Positions 46,717 to 53,441 of a DNA stretch of 64,000 bases are shown here, piece after piece. The stretch lies in assembly GCF_000331005.1 (NCBI RefSeq), contig NZ_AEJB01000272.1:1-64000 (forward strand). The letters run 5' to 3'. Position 1 is the stretch's first letter. Each line of letters opens with the position of its first letter. The DNA comes from Streptomyces turgidiscabies Car8 (GTDB lineage Bacteria > Actinomycetota > Actinomycetes > Streptomycetales > Streptomycetaceae). Position numbers and translations under genes: made by a program. Under the pieces are notes generated by a model that saw only the letters and a list, made by a program, of their open reading frames with translations, had not been told where the DNA came from and did not search any database.

Positions 46717-47619
46717 TCACTTCGACTTCCCCTCTTCGGCGATGAGGGCGGTGCGCTCGTGGACGAAGTCGGCAAGGTCGCCTTCGTAGGCGAACCATTC
46801 GGTGGTGCCGATGCGCTGCTCGGCGAACTGCTTGTGGAACTCGCGTTCGCGGCGCTGGTCGCCTTCGAAGAGGAGCGCGATGTTCTCGGCGCGGAGGGCG
46901 AGAGTGCGGATACGGCGCCTCAGGTCGGTCGTCGTGCCGATCTTCATGCGGTTGCCGTTGCGGATGAAGTACACGTACGGGGCGTGCTTGCCCGCGGGGA
47001 CCGTCCACTTGGCGGCCGGGACATCGGCCGGCGCGGCGGGTTGGGCCGGAGCGTCGGTCAGGGTGTAGCCGAGGCCAGCCATGACCGCAGCGAGCCGTTC
47101 GCGTCGCTGCTCCCGCTGGCTCGCGTCGAAGACGGCGGCGCGTTGCGCGGCCTCCCGGGAGAGGAGTGCGTCGATGACGGCCTGGTCCTCGTCGGGTAGG
47201 AGCCTGGTCTGCATCCACGCCGTCCACGTGATGCTCGCCGTGACCGCTACCGCGCCGATGACGATCCACAGAGCAATCCGGTACGAGCTCGCCGATGCGC
47301 CGACGACGGCAACGGCCAGGGCGCCGACATGACCGATGAGCCCCAGCTTCCGGAAGTCGCTCCGGGCTGACCGGTCATAGAAATGCCCGTACTCCAGCCA
47401 TAGGCCAGCCGCCCAGACCATCGGAAAGCAGACGGCGAACGCCCACATGCAGGCGCCGCCCGCGGGGGTCGTGTCGGCTACCTGCCGCCATGCGGACGGG
47501 CGCAGGGACATGGTCAGGTAGACGGCGGCTGCGCCGACTTGGAACGCCAGGGCGATGCCGCGGATGACGCGTTCGAGGGTGGCGTCGAGTCGTCCCAGCT
47601 GCTGGGGTGCGGTGATCAC
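46717..47619 (-). CDS. Membrane protein fused to a T5orf172 (GIY-YIG-like) domain
   Basis: In this 300-residue protein residues about 20-140 hold four hydrophobic helices (GIALAFQVGAAAVYLTMSLR; MWAFAVCFPMVWAAGLWLEY; GHVGALAVAVVGASASSYRI; ALWIVIGAVAVTASITWTAW). The C-terminal 90 residues, APYVYFIRNGNRMKIGTTTD, LRRRIRTLALRAENIALLFE, match the T5orf172 variant of GIY-YIG nucleases (the Y-F-I and K-I-G-T-T-x-L-x-x-R core). A membrane-tethered nuclease or DNA-binding domain is an unusual combination. It directly precedes the DUF2637 gene. Confidence 0.78.
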   Translation of the reverse strand: MITAPQQLGRLDATLERVIRGIALAFQVGAAAVYLTMSLRPSAWRQVADTTPAGGACMWAFAVCFPMVWAAGLWLEYGHFYDRSARSDFRKLGLIGHVGALAVAVVGASASSYRIALWIVIGAVAVTASITWTAWMQTRLLPDEDQAVIDALLSREAAQRAAVFDASQREQRRERLAAVMAGLGYTLTDAPAQPAAPADVPAAKWTVPAGKHAPYVYFIRNGNRMKIGTTTDLRRRIRTLALRAENIALLFEGDQRREREFHKQFAEQRIGTTEWFAYEGDLADFVHERTALIAEEGKSK

Positions 47620-47652
47620 GGTGGTGTGGTCCTGTTCTGGAGCGGAGGCCGA

Positions 47653-47690
47653 CCCCCTCGCGGCCGTGGGGGAACGGAGGCGCGAGGGGG
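47653..47690 (-). terminator. Hairpin between operon segments
   Basis: CCCCCTCGCG pairs perfectly with CGCGAGGGGG in the gap between the 67-residue protein gene and the T5orf172 fusion gene. It may be an attenuator within the operon. Confidence 0.6.
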
Positions 47691-47709
47691 CCGGCGGTTT
47701 ATGGGTGGG

Positions 47710-47913
47710 TCAGTCGCGCCAGTTGGTGATGCGCCAGCCGCCGTCTGTGCGATCGCGGGCGCGGTCTCGCTGCTCCCACCGTTCGGCTTCGGCTCCGGCT
47801 TGTCGTGCGCCGCTGGTCTTGGCCCGTCGGAAGCGGCTGGCATCGCCGGTGACGCTGGCTCCGGCGGCGGGATATGTGCGGGTGGACTGTTCGGTGCGGC
47901 GGAACCAGGCCAT
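47710..47913 (-). CDS. Small basic protein
   Basis: This 67-residue protein reads MAWFRRTEQSTRTYPAAGAS, VTGDASRFRRAKTSGARQAG, AEAERWEQRDRARDRTDGGW, RITNWRD. It is highly basic, likely nucleic-acid or membrane-associated. The ATG overlaps the upstream TAA (TAATG). Proteins of this style recur in Streptomyces mobile elements, with no known function. Confidence 0.65.
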   Translation of the reverse strand: MAWFRRTEQSTRTYPAAGASVTGDASRFRRAKTSGARQAGAEAERWEQRDRARDRTDGGWRITNWRD

Positions 47914-48053
47914 TAGCGGTCCGTCCAGCTGGCCCAGGTGTGGCCGATGGGCGGTTCGTAGGGCGGCTGCGGGTCTTCGCCGTCCGTAGGGGTGAGGTCT
48001 TCCGTGTCGTCGGCTTCGGGTTCGGTCTCGGTGTCGTCGTAGGTGTCGCTCAT
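47913..48053 (-). CDS. Small acidic protein
   Basis: This 46-residue protein, MSDTYDDTETEPEADDTEDL, TPTDGEDPQPPYEPPIGHTW, ASWTDR, is very acidic. Start ATG 48053; the stop overlaps the next gene. The tight coupling and shared codon bias support translation. Function unknown. Confidence 0.55.
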   Translation of the reverse strand: MSDTYDDTETEPEADDTEDLTPTDGEDPQPPYEPPIGHTWASWTDR

Positions 48054-48154
48054 CAGCGCCACCCGCAGACGACGGCCGCGAACAGGGCTCCGGTGGCGAG
48101 GATGGCGACGACGGTCATCGCGCGGGTTGCGGCGCGTCCGGGCGGGCGGCTCAC
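48053..48154 (-). CDS. Very small membrane peptide
   Basis: This 33-residue ORF (GTG 48154), VSRPPGRAATRAMTVVAILA, TGALFAAVVCGWR, has one transmembrane helix. It overlaps both neighbours (GTGA and TGATG), which favours it being translated. Function unknown. Confidence 0.5.
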   Translation of the reverse strand: MSRPPGRAATRAMTVVAILATGALFAAVVCGWR

Positions 48155-48405
48155 GTCGTCACCTGCGGTCGGGGCAGCCCGCGGCACATGGCGGCGTGTG
48201 TTTGGGCCCAGTCGCGGACGCGGCCGAGTTGGTCGTTGCCGTGTCCGTCGCCGCAGCCCGTGCATTTGGCTTGGGCGCTTTGGGCGGGGCGGCCTGCGTG
48301 GTCGTTGTAGCCGTGGAGGCGGATGTCGACGGTGGCGCCGAGGAGAGTTCCGAAGCGCAGCTGCACGCCATCCGGCCACGGCTCGGTGTTCTGCGGCTCG
48401 TTCAT
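48151..48405 (-). CDS. Small zinc-finger-like protein
   Basis: This 84-residue protein reads MNEPQNTEPWPDGVQLRFGT, LLGATVDIRLHGYNDHAGRP, then AKCTGCGDGHGNDQLGRVRD, WAQTHAAMCRGLPR. CTGCG ... H...C suggests a metal site. ATG 48405 overlaps the upstream stop. Conserved-looking but unnamed. Confidence 0.6.
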   Translation of the reverse strand: MNEPQNTEPWPDGVQLRFGTLLGATVDIRLHGYNDHAGRPAQSAQAKCTGCGDGHGNDQLGRVRDWAQTHAAMCRGLPRPQVTT

Positions 48406-48644
48406 CGGGCGACCGCCTGCCGGTACTCGGCGAGGTGCTCGCGGATCTGCTGCTCGGTGATCCCGTGGGCGCGGGCCGCGTTCTGGTAGCGGTCGAGCTC
48501 GGCGCGTTCGTCGCCGGTGAGCGGGTTGCCTTGCTGTTCGCGGGCTTCGGCGAGTCCGATGGCGACGGCCGCCCAGTGGAGTGCGGCGGCGGGGTCGTTG
48601 GCGGGGGTGCCGTCGTCGGGCGTGGTGTTCGGCTGCTCGCTCAT
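48402..48644 (-). CDS. Small helical protein
   Basis: This 80-residue protein is disordered at the N-terminus (MSEQPNTTPDDGTPANDPAA), then helices LHWAAVAIGLAEAREQQGNP, LTGDERAELDRYQNAARAHG, ITEQQIREHLAEYRQAVA. No motif. Coupled at both ends by ATGA overlaps. Confidence 0.6.
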   Translation of the reverse strand: MSEQPNTTPDDGTPANDPAAALHWAAVAIGLAEAREQQGNPLTGDERAELDRYQNAARAHGITEQQIREHLAEYRQAVAR

Positions 48645-48811
48645 GCGCTGGCCGCCTGACGCGGGAGCGGGTTGGTCTTGAGGTGCGCGGTGAGCGCGCG
48701 CCGGTTCTTCGCTTGCGCGGGGTGCCGGAGGGTGGCGCAGAGGCGGCAGTCCTTCGGGTCGTGCGCGCCGGGGCTGTGCTCAGTGGGCAAAGCGCCACTA
48801 CGATCACGCAT
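48641..48811 (-). CDS. First protein of the membrane operon, after the hairpin leader
   Basis: The best start is ATG 48811, with AGGAG six bases upstream, giving 56 residues: MRDRSGALPTEHSPGAHDPK, DCRLCATLRHPAQAKNRRAL, TAHLKTNPLPRQAAS. A GTG at 48859 in the same frame begins MTRPHGTPTPEQPGVD and is the third of a series of overlapping leader ORFs. CRLC and two His may bind zinc. Function unknown. Confidence 0.6.
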   Translation of the reverse strand: MRDRSGALPTEHSPGAHDPKDCRLCATLRHPAQAKNRRALTAHLKTNPLPRQAASA

Positions 48812-48840
48812 GTCTACTCCTGGTTGCTCAGGGGTGGGCG

Positions 48841-48961
48841 TCCCGTGCGGGCGTGTCACCGCTCGCCGGGGTCTAGCCGGGCCCGGCGTGTCACCGCCGG
48901 GCCCGGTTCTCGTGCGGCCCCGGCAGATCTGTCACCACCTGCCGGGGCTTCGTGTTGTGCA
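48841..48961 (-). promoter_or_regulatory. Leader with three tandem hairpins showing GTGACA and coupled mini-ORFs
   Basis: Reading leftward, three hairpins follow. First: 10-bp stem, 48917-48926 with 48939-48948, GTGACA in a 12-base loop. Second: perfect 12-bp stem, 48877-48888 with 48895-48906, loop GTGACA. Third: 7-bp stem with one mismatch, 48847-48853 with 48860-48866, loop GTGACA. Each GTGACA is also a GTG start: mini-ORF 1 (VTDLPGPHENRARR) ends in TGA overlapping the GTG of mini-ORF 2 (VTRRARLDPGER), which ends in TGA overlapping the GTG of the 72-codon frame. A translational or attenuation switch is inferred. Confidence 0.65.
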
Positions 48962-48967
48962 AGGACG

Positions 48968-49003
48968 ACAGTACGGGAGTAGTGGCGCATTGACAACTAC
49001 TAT
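48968..49003. promoter_or_regulatory. Divergent promoter region with inverted repeat
   Basis: Leftward promoter: TTGTCA (complement of 48991-48996), 17 bp, TACTGT (complement of 48968-48973). Rightward: TTGACA 48990-48995 and TACTAT 48998-49003 as -10 candidate. AGTAGT-N12-ACTACT (48978-48983 with 48996-49001) spans both. Overlapping -35 boxes recall the RHH modules, but the operator differs. Probably read by the HTH protein encoded at 49018. Confidence 0.6.
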
Positions 49004-49017
49004 GGGAAACTGTGGGC

Positions 49018-49290
49018 ATGTCGGCGAGCAATGAGGGGAGGTCAGAACCTCAGATGGTGACCTTCACGGACATCGCACGGCTGGCGGTCGAGCACGGCTT
49101 CACCGGCCACCTGACGCGCCAAGGCGTCCGGAAGATGGCGGATACCGATCCAGCCTGGCCGGTGCCAGAGGAGCAGTGGATGAAGATCGGGAACTCCTGG
49201 GCGATGCCATGGGCGCCGGTCAAGAAGTACTTGGCCGAGCGCACATGGGCCGGAAGGGGCCCGTCGAAACAACCACCCGCCGCCAAGTAG
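49018..49290 (+). CDS. HTH DNA-binding protein (AlpA-like)
   Basis: The 90-residue product starts at ATG 49018 (GTG 49012 alternative). VTFTDIARLAVEHGFTGHLT, RQGVRKMADTDPAWPVPEEQ is a helix-turn-helix of the AlpA/MerR-like class, followed by a wing WMKIGNSWAMPWAPVKKYLA. It faces the membrane operon across a divergent promoter with an inverted repeat. Role: likely regulator of the plus-strand unit and perhaps the leftward operon. Terminator at 49304. Confidence 0.75.
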   Translation: MSASNEGRSEPQMVTFTDIARLAVEHGFTGHLTRQGVRKMADTDPAWPVPEEQWMKIGNSWAMPWAPVKKYLAERTWAGRGPSKQPPAAK

Positions 49291-49303
49291 CCGGACAACG
49301 CAA

Positions 49304-49331
49304 CGGCCGGGGTGTCTCACCACCCCGGCCG
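49304..49331 (+). terminator. Terminator after HTH gene
   Basis: CGGCCGGGGTG pairs with CACCCCGGCCG around six bases, 14 bases beyond the stop. Confidence 0.75.
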
Positions 49332-49453
49332 GATGACCAGCGGGTTCCAGCCCGCAGATCTACAGAACCGCACCAACAGGAAAGGCGCTCTGTGCGCATG
49401 AGGGTACCCAAAGCATTCCTGCTCGGCTACGCCGCCTCGGCGGTGAGCGCCCG

Positions 49454-50752
49454 ATGAGCCTCGCTCCGATCTTGTGGGCGCTGAAGGATGCGCCGGTCGC
49501 CGACAGCATGGAGCGCCTGGTCCTCGTCGTCCTCGGCGAGCATGCGGGCGGGGCGGACGGCTGCACGGCTTTCCCGTCCCGCGACACCATCGCGGCACTG
49601 GCCCTCGCCGATCCGAAGACGGTGCAGCGGGTGATCCAGCGCCTGGTCAAGCGGAAGCTGATCGCGCCCGGTGACCAGGGTGCGGCGCAGTACATCCGGG
49701 CGGACCGGCGGCCCGTCGTGTACGACCTGATGATCCCGTACTCGTGGTTCTCCGACCCGGAGCGAGTGAACGAGGAGCGGCAGAAGCGCGGCCTCCCGCC
49801 GCTGACACCGGCGGACCGGCCGGACATCGCGGAGGCGGCGGCCAAGGTGCGGCGGAAGGATGCGGGGGTGCCGAGACCGAAGACGGCACGAGGGGACTCT
49901 CAGTCCCCTCGCTCCAAGCCGGAGGAGCCCGGCCACGGGGGGACTTCAAGTCCGGCACGGGGGGACTCTGAGTCCCGGACGGGGGGACTTCAAGACCCCC
50001 GAACCTCCTCTTTTGATCCTCCTATTTTTGAGCCGCCTACTTCTCTCTCGCCGCTCCCTGCTCAGCGGCCGGAGCCCGATCCCGTTCACGAGAGAGAGAT
50101 GCTTCCTTCCTTCGAAGACCACCACCAACCCGAGCCCGACCCCGCCGCCCAGGTGACCGCCTCATGGGTCGAGGCCTACAAGCGCAGCAGCAACGGCAGC
50201 GAGCCGTCCGCGAAGGCCGTCGCCCGGGTGCGGACATCCGCCGGCTCCCGGTTGCGCGCCGGGAAGAGCGTCGACGAACTCGCCCTGATCGCTGCCGACA
50301 TGGCGGAGACGAACCTCGCCTGGACGGACCTCGCCGAGCACGAGGCGCACTGGCTGAACAAGCAGCAGCAGTGGGGCGGCCTCACAGGTACGGATGCCAC
50401 CGTCGCGGGCTGGCTCCAGCTCGCCGACCAGCTCGGCCAGGGAGGAGACCCCGCCTCCAGGCCTTCCGTCACGGACCAGCGGGTGCACCAGGCCCTCAGT
50501 GTCGGCCGCCAGTTGCAGGCCGAAGCTGACGCCCGGCGCGGCGGCTACCGGCCCCAGAATCCCAACGACGCCTGGGACCGCATCCGGCAGCAGGCAGATG
50601 CGGGTGAACGCCCCGACGGCTGGGAGAAGTACCCGCACTGCGGTCACCCGGACTGTGACGAGATCACCCGCATGCGGGACACCGACGACGGCTCCGGCGA
50701 ACTCCGCCCGTCGTGCTGCTCGGGATGTCATCCCGCACTCCAGTGGTACTGA
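49454..50752 (+). CDS. Replication-initiator-like protein (winged helix, linker, C-terminal zinc)
   Basis: In this 432-residue protein, residues 1-110 form a winged-helix domain: SLAPILWALKDAPVADSMER, LVLVVLGEHAGGADGCTAFP, DTIAALALADPKTVQRVIQR. A long linker (about 130-240) is low in structure and is encoded by the iteron region. It then becomes helical (WVEAYKRSSNGSEPSAKAVA; WLQLADQLGQG) and ends with CGHPDCDEITRM...CCSGCHPALQWY. A 19-residue mini-ORF (49398-49457) overlaps its start and may couple translation. Similar HTH proteins are linked to replication or transcription in Streptomyces elements. The in-gene iterons favour an O-like initiator, by inference. Confidence 0.75.
   Translation: MSLAPILWALKDAPVADSMERLVLVVLGEHAGGADGCTAFPSRDTIAALALADPKTVQRVIQRLVKRKLIAPGDQGAAQYIRADRRPVVYDLMIPYSWFSDPERVNEERQKRGLPPLTPADRPDIAEAAAKVRRKDAGVPRPKTARGDSQSPRSKPEEPGHGGTSSPARGDSESRTGGLQDPRTSSFDPPIFEPPTSLSPLPAQRPEPDPVHEREMLPSFEDHHQPEPDPAAQVTASWVEAYKRSSNGSEPSAKAVARVRTSAGSRLRAGKSVDELALIAADMAETNLAWTDLAEHEAHWLNKQQQWGGLTGTDATVAGWLQLADQLGQGGDPASRPSVTDQRVHQALSVGRQLQAEADARRGGYRPQNPNDAWDRIRQQADAGERPDGWEKYPHCGHPDCDEITRMRDTDDGSGELRPSCCSGCHPALQWY
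49886..50030. other. Iteron array with adjacent A/T-rich stretch (candidate replication origin)
   Basis: Four GC-rich palindromic repeats begin with CACG at 49887, 49934, 49956 and with GACG at 49978, so the last three are 22 bp apart and the first is 47 bp from the second. Cores: GGGGACT-CTC-AGTCCCC, GGACTT-C-AAGTCC, GGGACT-CTG-AGTCCC, GGGGGACTTCAAGACCCCC. The first extends to a 10-bp inverted repeat around a 3-base centre. Immediately after lies a run with CTTTTGATCCTCCTATTTTT, unusually A/T-rich for this genome. The layout is like lambda ori inside gene O. Confidence 0.65.
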
Positions 50753-50811
50753 CCAGCGCCACCGTTCCGCGCCCGCTACCGTCGTGGGCGCCCCCCCGAA
50801 GGAGTACCGCC

Positions 50812-51087
50812 ATGACCACCACCCAGCCGTCCACCGACTCCCCACCGGACAACCCGCGTCTCGCGCTCCTGCGCGCCCTGAACACTCCGCCGTACGACAC
50901 GGCTGCGGGGAAGGTGGGTGCGTCGTTGTGTGAGGCGGAGCAGCTCATCGACGCGTTCCGGGCGGCCGTGCTCCGCGATGTCCTCTGGCGTCTGGAGCAG
51001 TCCTCCGGGCACGACGTCGCGGCGAAGCTGGTGGAGGACAACCCGGAGCTGGACGAGCTGCTGAACGCGACGGAGGCGACGACGTGA
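50812..51087 (+). CDS. Helical hypothetical protein
   Basis: This 91-residue protein (AAGGAG upstream) reads PPDNPRLALLRALNTPPYDT, AAGKVGASLCEAEQLIDAFR, AAVLRDVLWRLEQSSGHDVA. All helical with no zinc motif. It follows the initiator-like gene by 59 bases and overlaps the DUF6221 gene. Seen in Streptomyces prophages of similar layout; role unknown. Confidence 0.65.
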   Translation: MTTTQPSTDSPPDNPRLALLRALNTPPYDTAAGKVGASLCEAEQLIDAFRAAVLRDVLWRLEQSSGHDVAAKLVEDNPELDELLNATEATT

Positions 51088-51464
51088 GCGGCGTGGATCT
51101 GGCCCAGTGGCTCGGCGCCCAGTTCGCCGAGGATGAGCGGATCGCGCGGGCGGCGTGTGATGGCGGCGGCGGATGGAAGGCCGACGAGCAGGCGTCGTGC
51201 GAATGCTGCACGAACGTCCGCACTGCCACCGGTGCACTGGTCTGCACGCCTGACGACCGCGACGCGCCACACATCGCCGAGTGGTCTCCGGCCCGGGTGC
51301 TGCGGGAGATCGACGGGCGCCGACGCACGGTCATCCGCTGCCAGGAGGAGATGCTGTCCGGTATCCCGCGCCTCGTGCACTTCGCACAGCAGACGCTGCG
51401 GGAGATGGCGCTCGGGTACTCCCACCGGCCGGGCTACGCGGAGGCGGTCGCTGCCGCCGGATAG
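51084..51464 (+). CDS. DUF6221-family protein
   Basis: This 126-residue protein contains MSGVDLAQWLGAQFAEDERI, WKADEQASCECCTNVRTATG, HIAEWSPARVLREIDGRRRT, LRLVHFAQQTLREMALGYSH. This combination (ARA..., HIA-W-P-VL-E-ID-RR) is characteristic of DUF6221 proteins, abundant in Streptomyces phages and prophages. Function unknown. Coupled to the previous gene. Confidence 0.8.
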   Translation: MSGVDLAQWLGAQFAEDERIARAACDGGGGWKADEQASCECCTNVRTATGALVCTPDDRDAPHIAEWSPARVLREIDGRRRTVIRCQEEMLSGIPRLVHFAQQTLREMALGYSHRPGYAEAVAAAG

Positions 51465-51538
51465 CCGGACCGTTAGTCAGGCGTTAGAGACCCCAACGGA
51501 TCTTGCGCTGTGATGGAACCCCAACCCGAGGAGACACG

Positions 51539-51691
51539 ATGGACGAGCCACTGATCGACGAGACCGACGCCGAGGTGCAGCCCACCATGGCCACCATGGA
51601 TGAGGAGACCGCCAACGTGGTGATCGCGGAGATCAACCGGCGTGAGGCGCTCGGCCTGCCCGGTGTCCCCGGCGGCGACTGGGACGACTGA
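51539..51691 (+). CDS. Small acidic protein
   Basis: This 50-residue protein, MDEPLIDETDAEVQPTMATM, DEETANVVIAEINRREALGL, PGVPGGDWDD, starts after GAGGAGA. It is the last gene of the plus-strand unit; a strong terminator follows. No domain recognised. Confidence 0.6.
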   Translation: MDEPLIDETDAEVQPTMATMDEETANVVIAEINRREALGLPGVPGGDWDD

Positions 51692-51707
51692 GTATCCGCA
51701 CGCAGCG

Positions 51708-51740
51708 ACACCCCCGACCGAGCGTGACGGTCGGGGGTGT
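51708..51740 (+). terminator. Terminator of plus-strand unit
   Basis: ACACCCCCGACC pairs with GGTCGGGGGTGT across nine bases, 17 bases after the last stop. Confidence 0.8.
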
Positions 51741-52333
51741 CGTGCTGTAGCAGCGCGTCCAGGAGGCGAGCCAGCCGGACCGGGGACGCGCCACGATCGT
51801 ACGCCCGCCCTGTGACAACGCCCGGAGTCCCTGCCCGTAGGGGTTTCTGGCGCGCCCTCGGCGCCCGTGCTGGACTGTGCGTGCTGGACACGGGTTGGGA
51901 AACCTCGCACGGCCGGGCTCTGAGGGTGGCTCCCTCGCATGGGCCCGGCCTTCAGCGTCTCCGGGCAACGCGAGAGCCCGACCACGCGGGCCGGGCTCTC
52001 GGATGCTGGCGGTCGCGCCTACGTTGGTGAGTCGGCCACCGCCTCTGGGCTCCACGCGGGGAGCGCCAGCGGCCCGCCCGGCTGTTGAACCGGCAACATC
52101 CCGGGTGCCCCAGTTTCCTGCGAGCAGACGGACGGGCCATGCGGCGGGTTACTCCGGAGGGCGCCGGACGCCACGGAGACGAGCCCTCGCCGCAGTGGGC
52201 TCGCACGTTCAGGATGCCAGGCGCACGACCGCCCCGGCCTCAAGGAGGCGCGGGGCGGAAGGCGTTGCACTGGTTCGCGGGCCAGCGCGTCTGGCAGCCG
52301 ATCGGACGGTCCCCGGGGACCGCACTGCCACCG
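51741..52333. other. Long non-coding stretch with strong hairpins
   Basis: No ORF here has convincing codon bias or homology. Two strong hairpins are present: GAGAGCCCG/CGGGCTCTC at 51972-52000, and CCGCCCCGGCCTC/GAGGCGCGGGGCGG at 52229-52258. AGGATGCCA occurs at 52211 and 52336. The stretch separates the convergent plus-strand unit from the end of the early operon and is large for a phage. It could hold a small RNA or be decayed sequence. Confidence 0.55.
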
Positions 52334-52474
52334 TCAGGATGCCACGTCCCGACGGCGCGTCAGCCGACCGCGCAGTACGGCCCGTATGCGGGCGAGGAGT
52401 CCGGGCCGGCGCCTGGGTTCCGTACAGCAGGTGCCGGTGCACGCGTCGTCTTCGTCGATGCCCTCGATGGTCAC
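52334..52474 (-). CDS. Last small protein of early operon
   Basis: This 46-residue ORF (GTG 52474), VTIEGIDEDDACTGTCCTEP, RRRPGLLARIRAVLRGRLTR, RRDVAS, has an acidic CTGTCC start and a basic helical end. It begins two bases after the upstream TAG. Tight spacing supports it. Function unknown. Confidence 0.5.
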   Translation of the reverse strand: MTIEGIDEDDACTGTCCTEPRRRPGLLARIRAVLRGRLTRRRDVAS

Positions 52475-52476
52475 GG

Positions 52477-52785
52477 CTACTGTTCCTCGCTGGTGGGCTG
52501 GTTCTTCACGGTTGTTCGCGCGGGTTGTTCAGCGGGGCCTTGGATCGCGTCGTGGAGTTCGACGAGCCGACGGTCCCACCAGCGGGCCATCGACGTTCCG
52601 AGGGCCGGGGTCCCGGCTTTCACCCACTGCTCGTACAGGCCGATCACGCGGGTGACGGTGTCCTCGGCGCTGCGGTGGAGGGCGGCGAGGACGCGGGCCG
52701 TCGTCTCGATGTCGGTCGCTTCGGTCGCTGCCGGGTCGTTCGGTTCGGCTTCTTCGGTCCTGGGTGAACGGCTCGGGTTGTTCAC
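52477..52785 (-). CDS. Hypothetical helical protein (paralogue of 53971)
   Basis: This 102-residue protein reads TTARVLAALHRSAEDTVTRV, IGLYEQWVKAGTPALGTSMA, RWWDRRLVELHDAIQG. The WVKAG-P-LGT...RWWD-RL-EL motif also occurs in the gene at 53971, so the two are related domains. No family recognised. Overlaps the next upstream gene by four bases. Confidence 0.65.
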   Translation of the reverse strand: MNNPSRSPRTEEAEPNDPAATEATDIETTARVLAALHRSAEDTVTRVIGLYEQWVKAGTPALGTSMARWWDRRLVELHDAIQGPAEQPARTTVKNQPTSEEQ

Positions 52786-53441
52786 GGTTGTTCGCTCCGG
52801 TTCTTCGGCGTGGTGTCGAGCATCTGGACTTCCGGGTGCACGGTGGCGACATGCTCATCCATCAGCTGGCGCGGGATGAGCGTCGGGGACGACTCACAGA
52901 GCGGGCACGGGTCGCGGAGGATGGGCTCGCCCTCGACGGCGTTGCTGCTGATCCGCATGCCGACGCCGGGGAACTCGGCGGTCAGGTGGTCGCGGAGGCT
53001 GAGCGCCGACGTGTTGGCGGTGGTCGGGTCGGGGCTGGTGAAGTCGACGCGCAGCCACGGTTCGGGCTGGGCGATCGCGGGGGCCACGCTGTCGAGGGCG
53101 GCCACCGTCGGGCACGGGTAAGGCACCCACCAGCCGACGCGCTGCGGCTGGGTCCCCTCCTGGGTGCAGGTCTGGCAGTACGACGGGCCGCTGTCGTCCG
53201 CGATGGGCTGATGCAGCTGGCGGACGGAGGCGAGGACGGCTTCGAGTTCCTGAACTCGTCCCGCGTAGGAGCCGGCCGCCGCGTCCGCGGACTCGGCTTC
53301 GGTGTAGCGGCGGAGTTCGGCGGCGAGGCGTTCGGTCCGCTCGTCGTAGTCGGCGAGTTCAGCGGTCAGCCGGTCGACCTCGGCGTACAGCTGGTCGAGG
53401 CTGGCCTTGGTGTGCTGGGCGAGGGGGATGCGTTCGGTCAC
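52782..53441 (-). CDS. Coiled-coil and zinc hypothetical protein
   Basis: This 219-residue protein has an N-terminal coiled coil (HTKASLDQLYAEVDRLTAEL; RRYTEAESADAAAGSYAGRV), a CQTC pair, a domain LRVDFTSPDPTTANTSALSL, RDHLTAEFPGVGMRISSNAV, and a C-terminal CPLCESSPTLIPRQLMDEH. The MTERIPL start and CxxC sets recall other genes of this operon (53971), suggesting one modular family. Function unknown. Confidence 0.62.
   Translation of the reverse strand: MTERIPLAQHTKASLDQLYAEVDRLTAELADYDERTERLAAELRRYTEAESADAAAGSYAGRVQELEAVLASVRQLHQPIADDSGPSYCQTCTQEGTQPQRVGWWVPYPCPTVAALDSVAPAIAQPEPWLRVDFTSPDPTTANTSALSLRDHLTAEFPGVGMRISSNAVEGEPILRDPCPLCESSPTLIPRQLMDEHVATVHPEVQMLDTTPKNRSEQP

Noticed and set aside
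49304-49457. In-frame plus-strand extension upstream of the initiator-like gene
   Set aside because: It runs through the terminator at 49304 and has poor composition; only the short mini-ORF at 49398-49457 may be translated.
51633-52270. Several minus-strand ORFs in the non-coding stretch
   Set aside because: Arg/Pro-rich composition, no Shine-Dalgarno, and they cross two strong hairpins.
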